Assembly (NCBI RefSeq): GCF_021155765.1
Contig: NC_060113.1
Location: 10,307,001 to 10,371,000, forward strand
DNA from: Diprion similis
Lineage: Eukaryota; Arthropoda; Insecta; Hymenoptera; Diprionidae
Length of the DNA: 64,000 nucleotides
Direction: 5' to 3'
The notes under the pieces are model-generated. The model was given only the letters and a program-made list of their open reading frames with translations, did no database searches and was not told the origin of the DNA. This document shows, one piece after another, positions 21,893 to 33,205 of the stretch. Within the stretch, counting starts at the first letter, position 1. Each line of letters opens with the position of its first letter. The position numbers and the translations under genes were made by a program.

Positions 21893-23658
21893 CAGCCAGC
21901 GGCAAAATTGAAGATATCTCGATTTAGAGACAAGATAGCCAGGAATTCTACATTTTTTTAACGAATCTCGGCTATTTATGAACCGATCCCGAAATTCTTG
22001 GGTGGGTTCAACAGAGCTCCAGACACTCAGCTGCCCCGCATCAAAAATTCAGAAAAAAGTTGGTATTTGGCTGAGAAACCCTAGATTCTCGTCGGTTCTG
22101 ACCGTTCTGACCAAGTTACGGATGAGACCTCAAATTGCTATACGCGTTTGTCAGAATCGCAAACATTCAGGTCAGACCAGCAGCAAAATTGAAGATATCT
22201 CGATTTAGAGACAAGATAGCCACGAATTCTACATTTTTTTAACGAATCTCGGCTATTCATGAACCGATCCTGGAATTCTTGGGTGGGTTCGACAGAGCTC
22301 CAGACACTCAGCTGCCCCGCACCGAAAATTCAGAAAAAAGTTGGTATTTGGCTGAGAAACCCTAGATTCTTGTCGGTTCTGACCGTTCCTTCCAAGTTAC
22401 GGATGAGATCTCAAATTGCAATGCGCGTTTGTCGGAATCGCAGACATTTAGGTAAGACCAGCAGAAAAATTGAAGATATCTCGATTCGGAGACGAGATAG
22501 CCAGGAATTCTACATTTTTCAACGGATTCTGGCTATCCATGATCGATCCTGAAATTCTTGGGTGGGTTCGATAGACTCGCAAAAACTTAGCTGCCGCGTA
22601 GCGATGAATCAGAAGAAAGTTGGTATTCGATCGAGAAAATCTCGAATCTCGTTGTTCCTGACTTCTCCGATCAAGTCACGATTGGATTCAGAAATTCTTG
22701 GAACCGTTTGTCGGACTTGCGAACACGTAGTTCAGCCCAGCATAAAGAATTGAAGATGTCTCGATTCTGAGACAAGATAGCCAGGAATTCTACATTCTCC
22801 GAAAGATTTCGGCTATTTTTGAATCGAACCTGAAATTCTGGAGTGCGTTTGACAGACTTGCAGACACTTAGCTGATCCGCACCGAAAATTCAGAAAAAAG
22901 TTGGTATTTGGCCGAGGAAATCTCGAGTCTCGTTGTTCCTGACCGTTTTGACCAAGTTACGAGCAAATTCAGAAATTCCTGGATGCGTTTGTCAGACTTG
23001 CGGACACTTAGGTTAGCATAGCAGAAAAATTGAAGATATCTGGACTCTGAGACAAGATAGCCAGGAATTCAAATTTTCCAACGGATTTTGGCCATTTATG
23101 CATCAAACCTGAAATTCTCGCGTGCGTTCGACAGACTTGCAGACACTCAGCTACCCCGCACTGAAAAATCAGAAAAAAGTTGGTATTTGGCCGAGAAAAT
23201 TTTGAATCTCGTCGTTTTTGACCGTTCAGACCAAGACACGATTGAATCCAGAAATTTTTGGATGCGTTTGTCAGACTTGCGAACACTCAGGTCAGCACAG
23301 CAGAAAAATTGAAGATAACTCGATTCTGAGACAAGATAGCCAGAAATTCTCCATTCTTTAACGGATTTCGGCCATTTATGATTCGAACCTGAAATCCTTC
23401 TCTGCTCTAGACAGACTTGCAGACACCCAGCTGCCCCGCACCAAAAAATCCAAAAAAAGTTGGTATTTGGCCGAGAAACCCTTGATTCTTGTCGGTTCTG
23501 ACCATTTCGACCAAGTTCCGAATAAAGCCTGAAATTGTTGGGTTCATTCGTCAGAATTGCTGACACTTAGGTCAGCACAGCCGAAAAATTGGAGATATCT
23601 TGATTTGGAGACAAGATAACCAGGAATTCTACATTTTCCGACGGATTTTGGCTATCTA
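21893..23658. repeat. ~279-bp satellite array, right part, decaying at the edge
   Basis: It resumes after the CAGC duplication exactly where the monomer broke off at 7659. The first two monomers (to about 22530) match the left array closely. From about 22560 to 23658 roughly four more monomers diverge strongly but keep landmarks (gaattctacatt, ttggtatttggc, ttgaagata). The array stops at the LTR beginning at 23659. Confidence 0.9.
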
Positions 23659-25252
23659 TGTGACGTCCCGGAGGGAATGTTCAAAAAAAAACCAAATTTT
23701 TCATCTTTACAGTCGCGACCGACACTTCGCCTAAGAGTCTAAGGAGCCCTGTTTTAATTTGTGGGAGCCGGGCCCCTGCTACGGATTATATTTCACGGTT
23801 TTTTTTTAGAAGAATGAGACTTCATGGAATATAGTAACGTGGAATCTTTTTACTTACTTTTCAAATAATCGTGATAACCTCAGGTATTCTGATTACCTGC
23901 TGTGTGACCTCGCGGACTACTCCGTCTTCGGAATGTGTTGAATTAGGGCTTGTATCTGCCCGTGGAGGAGACTCTTAATTGTGAATTGGATAACTTCGAA
24001 TTTGGGTATTTCACTGACTTCATTTTCTGAATACTTTCTAAGAAATGAATACACTTTGTTTAACTCTGGGCCTGTAACCCATATATTGTTACAAACTCTT
24101 ATAATTAAATCTTATGAATAAATGTACAAGTGATGAAGAAGTTATACGCTAAAGTTAATATTCAAGATCAATATTCAGGAGAACAAATCTTGAAGCGTGT
24201 AGACAGAACAAAACTCGGTGAAAAAGTGACATTTCAAAGTTAAGATTTAAGATTTAAGATTCAAGATTCAAGATTCAAGATTCAAGATTTAAGATTCAAG
24301 ATTCAAGATTTAAGATTTAAGATTCAAGAGAACAAGTTTTATGCGTCCAGACAGATCAGAACTCGGCGAAGAAGTAAGGAGTCCGCGCTCCGCAGTCGAC
24401 CACCTTAGTTGTGTGGTGGGAGGTGCTTTTGCAAATGGCCGCTTTCCTTTCTCCAGTCCGGGGGTTCACGCGTAGCATTCCCACTCCAAGATGGCGGTGG
24501 TCCGAGAGCCTGAGAATGTTTATTCGACTCGGTTCCCGGGCGTCGGGCTATCGCCTTATTGATAGATACTTAATACTTGTTTATCTTGGCATAAACATTT
24601 AAAAATCGTGGCCGCAAGTTTATTCTACTATAAACGTTTATGAATTGTAACCAAAAGTATATTTTAATATAAACGTTCACAAATCGTGACCAAATGTATA
24701 TTTTGATATGAACGCTTAGAAATCGTGTTGTCAATTGTATATTGAAATATACTCATTTACAACGTTCTTGGATGTGGCTTTTCTTTGACGCGAGATACAC
24801 TCGTCTCCTTAGATATTGTTTGATATTATTCTCAATACATTTTCTTAGTTAATATAATGATATCCATTATTGTATGAATATCGAGTATTGTTTCTCGCAA
24901 CTTAGTTATAATTCTAATGATCATATACTTTTTCCCAATAATAATGTTTTTTAGCGGAACTACAAATCTGATATACATATGTGTGTCTATGTATGTTGCA
25001 GAGTGAAGACGGAATAAGATGGTCGCTGACAAATCTCATGAGGCGAGCCATATTCGTATGCATTAGAATAATGTCATTTCTCTTCCATGTTATTTTGTCT
25101 TTTTTATAATGAATAAAATATATAAGCAAAAGTTATTCTGTGTACCTTAGTTAATACACAATATTTCCACCATGGGTAAGAAAGAGAGCATCAGTATTAT
25201 AATGTATATTGTTGTGAAAAATATATATAGGACGTTACCTGGGGACGTCACA
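23659..25252 (-). repeat. GA 3' LTR (1594 bp)
   Basis: In minus orientation it starts TGTGACGTCCCC and ends GGGACGTCACA, an 11-bp near-perfect inverted terminal pair. A polypurine tract precedes it. It holds a 7-bp tandem array (aagattc/aagattt) at about 24242-24330 and three to four ~55-bp repeats at about 24600-24770. No second copy is in the window, so the limits rest on the TG...CA termini, the tract and the satellite junction. Confidence 0.78.
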
Positions 25253-25264
25253 CCCCTTCTCCTT
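25253..25264 (-). other. GA polypurine tract
   Basis: On the minus strand aaggagaagggg lies directly before the TGTGACG of the LTR and 35 bp after the glycoprotein stop. This is the key evidence that the glycoprotein sits inside an LTR retrotransposon. Confidence 0.8.
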
Positions 25265-25298
25265 ATTCCAAGGAAATAATGGTTCATTTTCTGAAAGA

Positions 25299-27266
25299 TC
25301 ATTGTACTATATCAAGATCTTTCGCTCGCTTTTGCGCTCTTTCTTCCAATTTTCTTAATTCTATGTCAGAATTCATTACTTCATAAACTCGGATAGGCTG
25401 TGTTGGTGAAGGACAGGAGGTTTGTTTAATGTTTTCCTGATCGTTTGACACAGTTTCGGTCGTAGATTTATTAATTTTACGATGACTTAAATGCATTAAC
25501 AGATGAGTTATAGAGTCCCATAATGCTGCTATTAAATGAAAACTCCACCCGTACGCGGCATGAAGTGTATAACCATGTACACAAGTGTCAATAAGAAATT
25601 TTAAAAGTGACCATATGGCCCACAATCCCCAAATTCCTCCAATTATACTTCCAAATGTTGTGAAACCTGAGAATAGCTTGCGTGCCGTTGATTCTGCAAT
25701 TTTAGATAACGTCTTTTCGTCGAATAGATTGTACATATTAATTGAACCTGAGTTTATGTTCTCGCCTCGCGCTCCTCTTGAGATTGTGTCCAGTAGCACG
25801 GGTTTCTCAACCGGAAACATGATGTGGTCCCTCAATTTTTTCAATTCCTTTTCTGTGTAAATCCCGCTCGTTCCAAGTGGTCCGGGGCTGGTGTATTTTC
25901 ATTTCATTGACGTCAAAGGCTTTAGTCTCTGTGGTATTTTACTGACTTTGTGTCCTCTACTTTAAACATAGGTGGTACGATTTCGTTACAATTTCCTGAA
26001 ATTCCTGCTTTAACAATAATTCTTGATTTGGTTCATAGGAATATACTCTTGTTTTGGTATCTAACTGGTAAGTCGTTATAACATCCTTCGATCTTTCTAA
26101 ACTCAACTTCCACTGGTATGCATTTCATAATGTATGTTTACTTCTCCAGCGACTGTAGCGAAGTATCCTGGTCCTTTCATCAAGTTATATGCAAAGTAGT
26201 CTGGCGATATTTCAGCTAAATTTAATGCATTTTTTAACACTTGTTGTTCTAATTTACATTTTTGTTCAATTACGTCTCGATATAAATTTGTCGTCTGTGT
26301 TCGTATATGTTTTTCTACATAAATAAATTTAGAGTTTATGTATGAAAACATGTCGATGTTTGATACTGCTAATCTCGTTCGCTGTTTGAACGTTTCAGTT
26401 GGATTTGTTTCGAAAATATATAATCTTGGGTGTACCGTATTGATGATGCGGTACCCGCAAACGTTGGTTCTTGATTTTTTCATTGAAGCGAGAGTCGTTT
26501 CTTCTGTTTCCAAGGAGTAAATTGTAGGTGAATTTGTTGCATTCATTCTGTTTGCATATCCTGGATATAAGACATCGTAGTTATCGAATTTACATTCGTC
26601 GAATGGCATGGTGGTCCAATATGTGTGTCCGCCGTCTTCATCGATGCAATGTCCGTCGGCGAAGGGGCATACTGTTCCGCCTTTTAAAATCATCTGATTC
26701 CTGGAAATCTTGACATCTGCAGTATAAGATTGGGTTGAAATCTTAATCATAGCTTGCACCACGGCCTTTTCCTATTGTCCGTAGCCGTCATTATAGTATT
26801 CGCCTTAGCAGGTTCCGTCTGACGTCAGGCTTCCCGCTAAGGTAGCGTCGCGTAGCGTCGTTGCATTAACTGGAATTTCCACAAGATTGGTTTTTGTGCC
26901 TACAGCAATTGTTCCGGAGCGGTGCAGTAGTTCGCATGCTTCTCTTGATACTCGAGGGAGGTAGGCCTTCCTTCCGCCATCGGTTACCGAATTGTGTGAA
27001 AATGATCCGCATATGTACACCGTCCGATCTATTTCCACTTTACATTGTATGACATTTGTCTGCTTATATTCCGTCAACTGCAGCAACTGTATATAAGTTT
27101 TTTCTGTCTGTGTCTGTTGGGGGTCTATATCGGACTCGTCTATCTCCAATAAACTAATAGTTGTTACGTTTAAGGCTGCTCCGCCGCAGTCATATCCAAT
27201 GAGGCTGAGCGCTCCATTGTTCCATAATAGGATGATGGTGATGGTTACCACGAATTTTACCACCAT
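25299..27266 (-). pseudogene. chuvirus-like glycoprotein in env position, broken
   Basis: Three same-strand pieces, 27266-26805, 26762-26103 and 25844-25299, make up a class III-type fusion glycoprotein. The first begins with a hydrophobic signal peptide followed by the family start motif (IGYDCGG). The second has the conserved Cys-rich GTVC...HC...TYW region. The third has a long hydrophobic stretch near 25560-25690 that would anchor it in the membrane, then a charged tail. Pieces one and two are in one frame, separated by two in-frame stops (26805 and near 26766). Between pieces two and three (about 26102-25845) there is at least one frameshift. The family call rests on recognition of chuvirus G-like sequences known as insertions and retroelement envelopes in insects. 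This copy cannot encode a complete glycoprotein. Confidence 0.8.
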
Positions 27267-27359
27267 AACCTGGAAGGTTTATTCGTACTGAATTTCTGAC
27301 AATTGCTTAATTTTATCTTAATTTTAAATGGTTAATTTATATCTCTATATCACTGTCCT

Positions 27360-27797
27360 CTAACAGTTTGTTATAATTTTCGGTTTCCATACAAGTGATT
27401 TTATTATTTTCCCAGAATATTCCGAAAGTATCCCAATGGTTCCCTGGCCCATGAAGATAAAGCTCGGTGGGTACCATTTTTCATTATGAATCTTAATGAA
27501 AAACAATATCTGTTTCTTTGTTACGTCTACTAATTGGAAATTAGTTATCATATCATCTACATCGTCTACACTCTCTATTATTTCACCGAAAAATTTATAA
27601 ACGCCTTCAGCTATGTTTGTTTTACAAACTAGTTCTACAAGGGTAAATTTCGTGAGTGCATCGCATCTAAAATTTGTTATAATTTTTACTGAATACATCT
27701 TAATTTCAACAGTAACTAACCGTTTGTTATTAAGGACAGGTTTTTGTAGGAAAATTACCTCAAAGTCAAACGCATCTTCGATTGCCGGTAACTTCAT
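27360..27797 (-). CDS. hypothetical 145-aa protein between pol and the glycoprotein
   Basis: ATG at 27797 starts a complete frame of 145 codons. Open sequence upstream is only translated AT repeat, so this start is preferred. The product looks like a small beta-rich globular protein with hydrophobic strands (FEVIFLQKPV, YSVKIITNF) and no signal peptide or membrane segment. It lies 93 bp before the glycoprotein on the same strand, inside GA by position. Such a gene between pol and env is not standard for errantiviruses. It could be a viral gene taken with the glycoprotein or an element-specific accessory protein. I do not recognise the family. Confidence 0.6.
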   Translation of the reverse strand: MKLPAIEDAFDFEVIFLQKPVLNNKRLVTVEIKMYSVKIITNFRCDALTKFTLVELVCKTNIAEGVYKFFGEIIESVDDVDDMITNFQLVDVTKKQILFFIKIHNEKWYPPSFIFMGQGTIGILSEYSGKIIKSLVWKPKIITNC

Positions 27798-27888
27798 CGT
27801 TAGGTTTTTCCTCTTAAAACTATTTATACGTGTATATGTATACTTATGTGTATATCGAGTATATATTTTTATGCGTATACATGTAACA

Positions 27889-27897
<9 letters not shown>

Positions 27898-27948
<51 letters not shown>
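27898..27948. repeat. (AT)n microsatellite
   Basis: This nearly pure AT tract lies inside GA. The solo-LTR-like element at 27949 starts immediately after it. Confidence 0.95.
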
Positions 27949-27951
<3 letters not shown>

Positions 27952-30408
27952 AACACGGCGATTTGCACCGCGTTATATGACCTCCGATATCCCCGTTATC
28001 GTGAAAAGGCAGCAAGGATTATTGGCAGTCGATATGGTCATACATGTGATTTTAAGTGTTGTTACTAATTTCTTTCGATTTTGTTTCCCCTTCTTCCCAC
28101 CTATCCTGAGATATCCTGAGAGATAAAGGCGGTGAGGGAGAGAGGAGGGAAAAGAACAGCTACCGACAATTCGACAACGCCAAGGGTACATCTACGAGGA
28201 TGAAATCGTCCTGGCAGGTGGCTCAACGCCTCGCAGCTAGTACCCGTGCCTCCCCCGCATATGTTCCGGAGAGCTACGAGGCTGCCGCCTACTACATCAT
28301 CCACGGAGCCGAGAAATTTGGGCGAATCGGCTCACTTGGAAACCATACCCCCTCAGCTGTTTCGTCGCCCTGGTCCGAAGAAATTAAAAGTTCGGCCAGA
28401 TTATTCAGGAGGGAGGTCCAAGGCCGTGATGTGATGTTCACCAACAACGTCGGTGAACGTTAAAGAGCCCTCTACTGGCTCAGTACCGCTGAAAGTACCG
28501 CCCGTGCATCTTAAAGGGGTTAGGCACGGCGAAAGCTGCGAGTGCTGCGAGGCCTGCCAGAAGACCTGCCCAGGAGGTGCTGCCAACCGACGTCCTGAAA
28601 AAGAAGTTCGGCAAACAACGCCGTTGCAACTACGACGCTGCGCGGAAGAGTCCCCGAACGACTTACTTCTGCATCTTGGCTTGAGCCGATCAGACGTGTT
28701 TTGGTCTTCGCTGCCTTTTCGAGTTTTATATCGTTTCTTCATTCAATCGTTCCCTTCTTTGTTACCGCATTTTACCTTTTTATCGTTTTTTTTTTAACGT
28801 TTCCTTTTGTGTCATTTGTGAGTCTGTGAACCCAGAACTCTAATTATTGTGTGTGAGAACACCGATCCTGTTCGACTAACGTAAGTGAGCTTTTGTTACC
28901 GCTCGAACCCCTGAGACGCAATTGCTTATCTTTTGTCTTGGTGACCGTTTGGGTCGTAATTTTCCGTATCTCGGGTTTTCGTGTGGCCTATTAATTTATT
29001 CAATGACCATTTCGACGAGCCTAACCAATTATTAACTTCCTTACTTTTGTTCCCGAATTTTTTGCTGTTAATTTTACCCCGCATGGCCCCCTCTCCCCGC
29101 GTCCGCGTGGCGACGGCGTCATTCTAGTCCTTTGTGTTTTCGGGTAACTTAACCGCGATACCGTGAAGAAATATCGTTTCGATAGTTGCTCTCGTTTAAT
29201 TAAATATCGTATTGGATCTCGTTATCGTGTTACCGTTCATCAAAAATCCCGTCGTATATAATTGCGCAACACCCGTGTAATATTACGCAATAGCGTCGGT
29301 TGCGGCCATCTTTGTGGCGTCGTTGTTTGAATCGTCCCCGCGCTATCTCCCGCTACCGCGTGGCGCTGGATCCGATATATCGAAACATCGCGGAGAACCG
29401 AAGCCGCCATGCCACTGTGCCTTTCGAGAGTTGTCGAGTTACAAATCGAGCGCTCCCTGGATGGTTACGCCACCGTACTTTATTCCCGTTGTGTCGTGCG
29501 CCGCGTAACCGTACGCTCCCCTTTAAGGTAGATACAACGCGTGCGCAAGAAGTGAATATCTTGTATCGTTTAAAATATTGTTACCGGTCATAATTTAAGG
29601 TTAAGACTCTTGTATTATTACTTTGTAATTAGACGAGTTCTAGTCTTGTGACAGCTGACGCTGTGTTTCCCGTTTTCGGCTCCTTTGCATTATATCGAGT
29701 CCTTCGTCACCAGCTGTCACGTTGCGTTGGTTCCGTACCTTATTCCGTTAAGATTTCTTGTATCTTATTTATCGAAGATTGTCTTTTAATTCGAGTTATC
29801 GTTATTATTCTCGCGTGATATTAAGTTTAAGATTTCTTGTATTTTACTTACCGAAGATTGTTTATAGTCATTTAAGTTACTATCCCTGTTTGGTTACGAG
29901 TTTCTTTCTATCATTCGTGTATTTCAATCAGTGAAGATTGTTTTATTTTGTTACGCTATTATTTCCGTTTCCGGTATCGAGTCTTTTAAACCATCCTTTG
30001 TTTTTGTCACCACTCTTCCTCAAGGACTGTGTACGACCTAGGTAACTTTGAGACCTACTTCCGTCCCTGCTAATAAACTAACATTTCGTTACCTTTACTC
30101 TTGGGTAATTTTTTTTATAATAGAAAAGTGTGTTGTCCGTTCACTATCCGGCCACTCCCCTCCGCCAAATACTGAGCTACCGAGTTCCCTTTTCCCTTTT
30201 TCCCTTTTTACCTTTCAGATTATCGTGGTACAGCTTACCTGGCGCCCAACAAAATTTTCCTTCCGTTTATTTCGGAGAATTATTATTTTGCAGCTTGATT
30301 CACCGATTTAACCATTCTTTAATTTCGTGACGTATCGTAAGCCTCATTTGTCCTCATCCTTGCTGCTGACACGATCCTCAGTAGGCGTGCATCGATTGAC
30401 GGGTCGCA
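27949..30408. mobile_element. solo-LTR-like insertion, 2.46 kb
   Basis: It starts TGTAACACGG and ends GGGTCGCA, with ATAT on both sides (27945-27948 and 30409-30412). It thus obeys the TG...CA rule and has a 4-bp duplication. Inside is a GC-rich block (28090-28720) with overlapping frames but no domain, and loose ~75-bp repeats at about 29745-29960. I found no gag, pol, primer site or second copy. It separates GA pol from the downstream ORFs, and its removal restores a compact element. Confidence 0.5.
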
Positions 30409-30535
30409 ATATATATGTACAAGCCTTATATAGTAGCTTATATTGAAATGGTGTTAAACGAAAGGTTTCAAGTGTTATGTGTTCGTGTAGACAAAAATCG
30501 AAGGGTCGGCATTAGTTTTTTTTGTAATTCAAAAA

Positions 30536-31399
30536 TCACTTAAGATTACTTCTTGCCTTCTTCAGTTTGTCCATGTGGTAAACTCGGTTCTTACCACATA
30601 TGGATAGCTTAACGTTATTATTAGGTAATATCTCCAAAACTTCATACGGGCCTGTATATTGGTCTCCTAATTTACCTTTATGAGGTTCGTTTAGTAAAAA
30701 TACTTCGTCTTTAGGTTTTAATTGCAATGGTCTTATCCTTTTACCGTAATAGAATTTATATTTATTCTTTGCCTGGACAAGGTTCTTTCCCGCTTGAGTT
30801 TGGAGCTCGCGCAGTTTTTCACACAAAGTGATCAAATATTCTTCATACGCCCTATCCGTCACAGGTTCAATTGACGCATAGTTTGAAGGGACTCTGGCTT
30901 TTGTGCCAAAAACTAGCTCGTATAGCGTGTATCTAGTACCTTCATGGGTACTAGTGTTGTATGAAAACATTGCTAATTCTATCCACTCGTCCCAATCGGA
31001 TTTATTACTTACGAATTGTTTGAGATATTCTACTAATACGTGATGTGATCTTTCTATCGATCCATTAGACTGTGGGTGAAATGCTGTAGTTTTATTTTGA
31101 GTTATGCGGAGACTTTTTGCTATTGCTTTCATTAGGGAGCTTGTTAAATTTGATCCTTGATCCGTTAGGATATGTCTAGGCGCACCGGGCGCACCATAGA
31201 TACAAATAAAATTTTTAATTAAAGCGTCTGCGATAGCCACAGAATCGGTTTCTTTAAGAGGTATTGCTAAAGAATATTTTGTAAGTAAGTCTTGAATTGT
31301 TAATATATAATTATTATTCATTCTTGTCATAGGCAGAGGGCCTACGATGTCCATTGAAATTTTCTCAAAAGCTGATTCTGGGGTATCAGTAATTACCAT
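30536..31399 (-). CDS. pol: GA integrase
   Basis: This is a 287-codon part of pol. The D, D, E catalytic core is visible in MDIVGPLP, LTDQGSNL and NGSIERSHH. The C-terminal part has a GPY-type module (YTGPYEVLEIL). The N-terminal H2C2 finger lies just upstream (31400-31560), where an in-frame stop near 31489 interrupts it. Integrase joins element DNA to the host genome. The sequence groups with the gypsy/17.6 type by its motifs. Confidence 0.85.
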   Translation of the reverse strand: MVITDTPESAFEKISMDIVGPLPMTRMNNNYILTIQDLLTKYSLAIPLKETDSVAIADALIKNFICIYGAPGAPRHILTDQGSNLTSSLMKAIAKSLRITQNKTTAFHPQSNGSIERSHHVLVEYLKQFVSNKSDWDEWIELAMFSYNTSTHEGTRYTLYELVFGTKARVPSNYASIEPVTDRAYEEYLITLCEKLRELQTQAGKNLVQAKNKYKFYYGKRIRPLQLKPKDEVFLLNEPHKGKLGDQYTGPYEVLEILPNNNVKLSICGKNRVYHMDKLKKARSNLK

Positions 31400-31653
31400 A
31401 GGTTGCTTATGCTTTACACGAGTGAGTTTTTTTGTTGCACACTCGAAATATTTACTTATATATTCTTGTATCTGGCGCTTCGAATTTGGTCATGAATATT
31501 TTTGTCTGATTCTAAGGTAAGTTTCAGTAACACCCTTATGTCCGCCTATAGCTGATTCATGATTTTCTCGTATTAAGTCGTTTCTATTGAGTCGTTGTGA
31601 ATAGTAAGCGTACACGGACAGTCGTTAAGCGTTGCTTTCATTCGACTGAGTAT

Positions 31654-32493
31654 TTATTTCCGTAATATATTGTCAATGAAATTAGTTCTATAAATTGCTA
31701 CTTCTGGAAGCTGAATCTGCATGATGACGTCCAATAGGGACGCCATTGCTTCGATGAATATTTCTGGATCTACTTTTCGTTTGCTCGATTCCTTAATTGG
31801 CAGAGCTATAATCTTCCTATTTTCTCTTTCTATCAATCTTGCTCTACCCAACGTTAAATCTTCGAATTTCCATGTTCTGTATTTAGTCAGCATGTCGTGT
31901 GCTCCGCGATCAACAGGTTTGCCCTGCTGTGTTATAAAGAAAGCTACATTACCTTTATGCATTGACAGTTTTTCTTCGCTCCTTGTGACCTTGAGTTCCG
32001 AGTCCGTTTGTAACTTATAAGGTCTTGAACCGGGTTCTAAAATTTCATCGGTGTCGTCTATGTCACTATCAATGTGTAAAAGTTCGTCATTGTCTGATTC
32101 GGAATCTGTATTCTCTTCCTGATCACTCACATCTGAATTATCCTGATTTTCTATAGGATTATCAACCTCATTATCTTTGAATGTTACGTTTAAATTTTCA
32201 GGTAACCTGGGGAGGGAAGCTCCGCTGGTTTCTGCCTCTTCTACCTGATCGGGTACCTCTGCTATTGTCTCGAGGTCTGTGCTTCGATTAAACGGTCGTA
32301 CCTCCTCAAAGGGGGTGATCGTCATGTCACCTAAATCATCGGCCAAAGTAAGTTCGGCTTCTTTATCTAAATTTTCTTCTGGGTTTGGTAAAGAATAAAT
32401 TTGAATTTTGAAAGAATATTTAAAGATTTTGTTAATTAATTTATTAACCGTTTTCCATGACAACATGTCTAGACCGCTACCTATTTTGGGCAT
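31654..32493 (-). CDS. GA pol insert between RNase H and integrase
   Basis: A 279-codon frame has a long acidic Glu/Asp-rich linker in its middle. Its C-terminal half contains VAFFITQQGKP and KIIALPIKE, then an amphipathic helical stretch. Similar FIT...LPIKE regions occur between RNase H and integrase in many arthropod gypsy elements as I recall them, but I cannot name a biochemical function. It is on the pol strand between the two enzymes and is probably part of the polyprotein, with frame breaks on both sides in this copy. Confidence 0.6.
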   Translation of the reverse strand: MPKIGSGLDMLSWKTVNKLINKIFKYSFKIQIYSLPNPEENLDKEAELTLADDLGDMTITPFEEVRPFNRSTDLETIAEVPDQVEEAETSGASLPRLPENLNVTFKDNEVDNPIENQDNSDVSDQEENTDSESDNDELLHIDSDIDDTDEILEPGSRPYKLQTDSELKVTRSEEKLSMHKGNVAFFITQQGKPVDRGAHDMLTKYRTWKFEDLTLGRARLIERENRKIIALPIKESSKRKVDPEIFIEAMASLLDVIMQIQLPEVAIYRTNFIDNILRK

Positions 32494-32749
32494 TGCGAGT
32501 CGATAATCATTATTTTCGATTAATCATTATTGAAATTTTCATCTACAGTGAATAAATCTCCTGTCAATTCTTCTATTACTGGCGGTTGTTCAAAAATATC
32601 TTCATTAGTTGTTTCTAATTCGTTTGTCGTTTCTATCTCCATAGTTTGTATAGTTGCAACTCCGGGTTCTAATGGATTCGGATCGTTTTCGTCTATTGGG
32701 TTTCTGGATAGCGCGTCGGCATTCGTGTTAGCGCGTCCTTCTCTTTACT

Positions 32750-33172
32750 TTATAGTGCATTGCAATTCTGCAAGTACTGTTTTCCACCTGACCAATCGTG
32801 CACAAGGGTTCTTATCTGTGTGAAACCACGACAACGCTTTTGGTCGGATACTACGGTAAACTCTCGTCCATAAAGATAAGGTCTGAAATAATTTACACAC
32901 CATACTACGGCCAATAATTCTTTTTGAAATGTGGAATAGTTTCTTTCCGCTGACGTTAAAACTCTAGATATATATGATATGGGTAAGTCCTTTCCTATTT
33001 CACCTTGACTTAATACGCCTCCGATTGCGTGTCCCGATGCATCTGTTGTAAGTAAAAACGGACGTTCAAAGTCCGGGTACTGGAGAATGGGTTTTTTGCG
33101 CAATTTATCACGCAATATCTCGAAAGCTTCCTGATGTTCGCTTTTCCATTCGAACTTTATATCTTTTCTCAA
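32750..33172 (-). pseudogene. pol: GA RNase H region
   Basis: The frame includes the connection (HQEAFEILRDKL) and the RNase H start (TTDASGHAIGGVLSQ, FQKELLAVVW). It ends early at about 32750, before the end of a normal RNase H, with a frame change around 32810. Between this and RT (33173-33205) another stop interrupts pol. Confidence 0.8.
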
Positions 33173-33205
33173 TAAATTTGTGAGGGGTTTTGCTAATTTT
33201 GAAAA

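Noticed and set aside
28200-28742. Overlapping frames of 87-114 codons on both strands in the GC-rich block
   Set aside because: No motif, no agreement between frames, no intron or signal. GC-rich sequence inside a solo-LTR-like insert.
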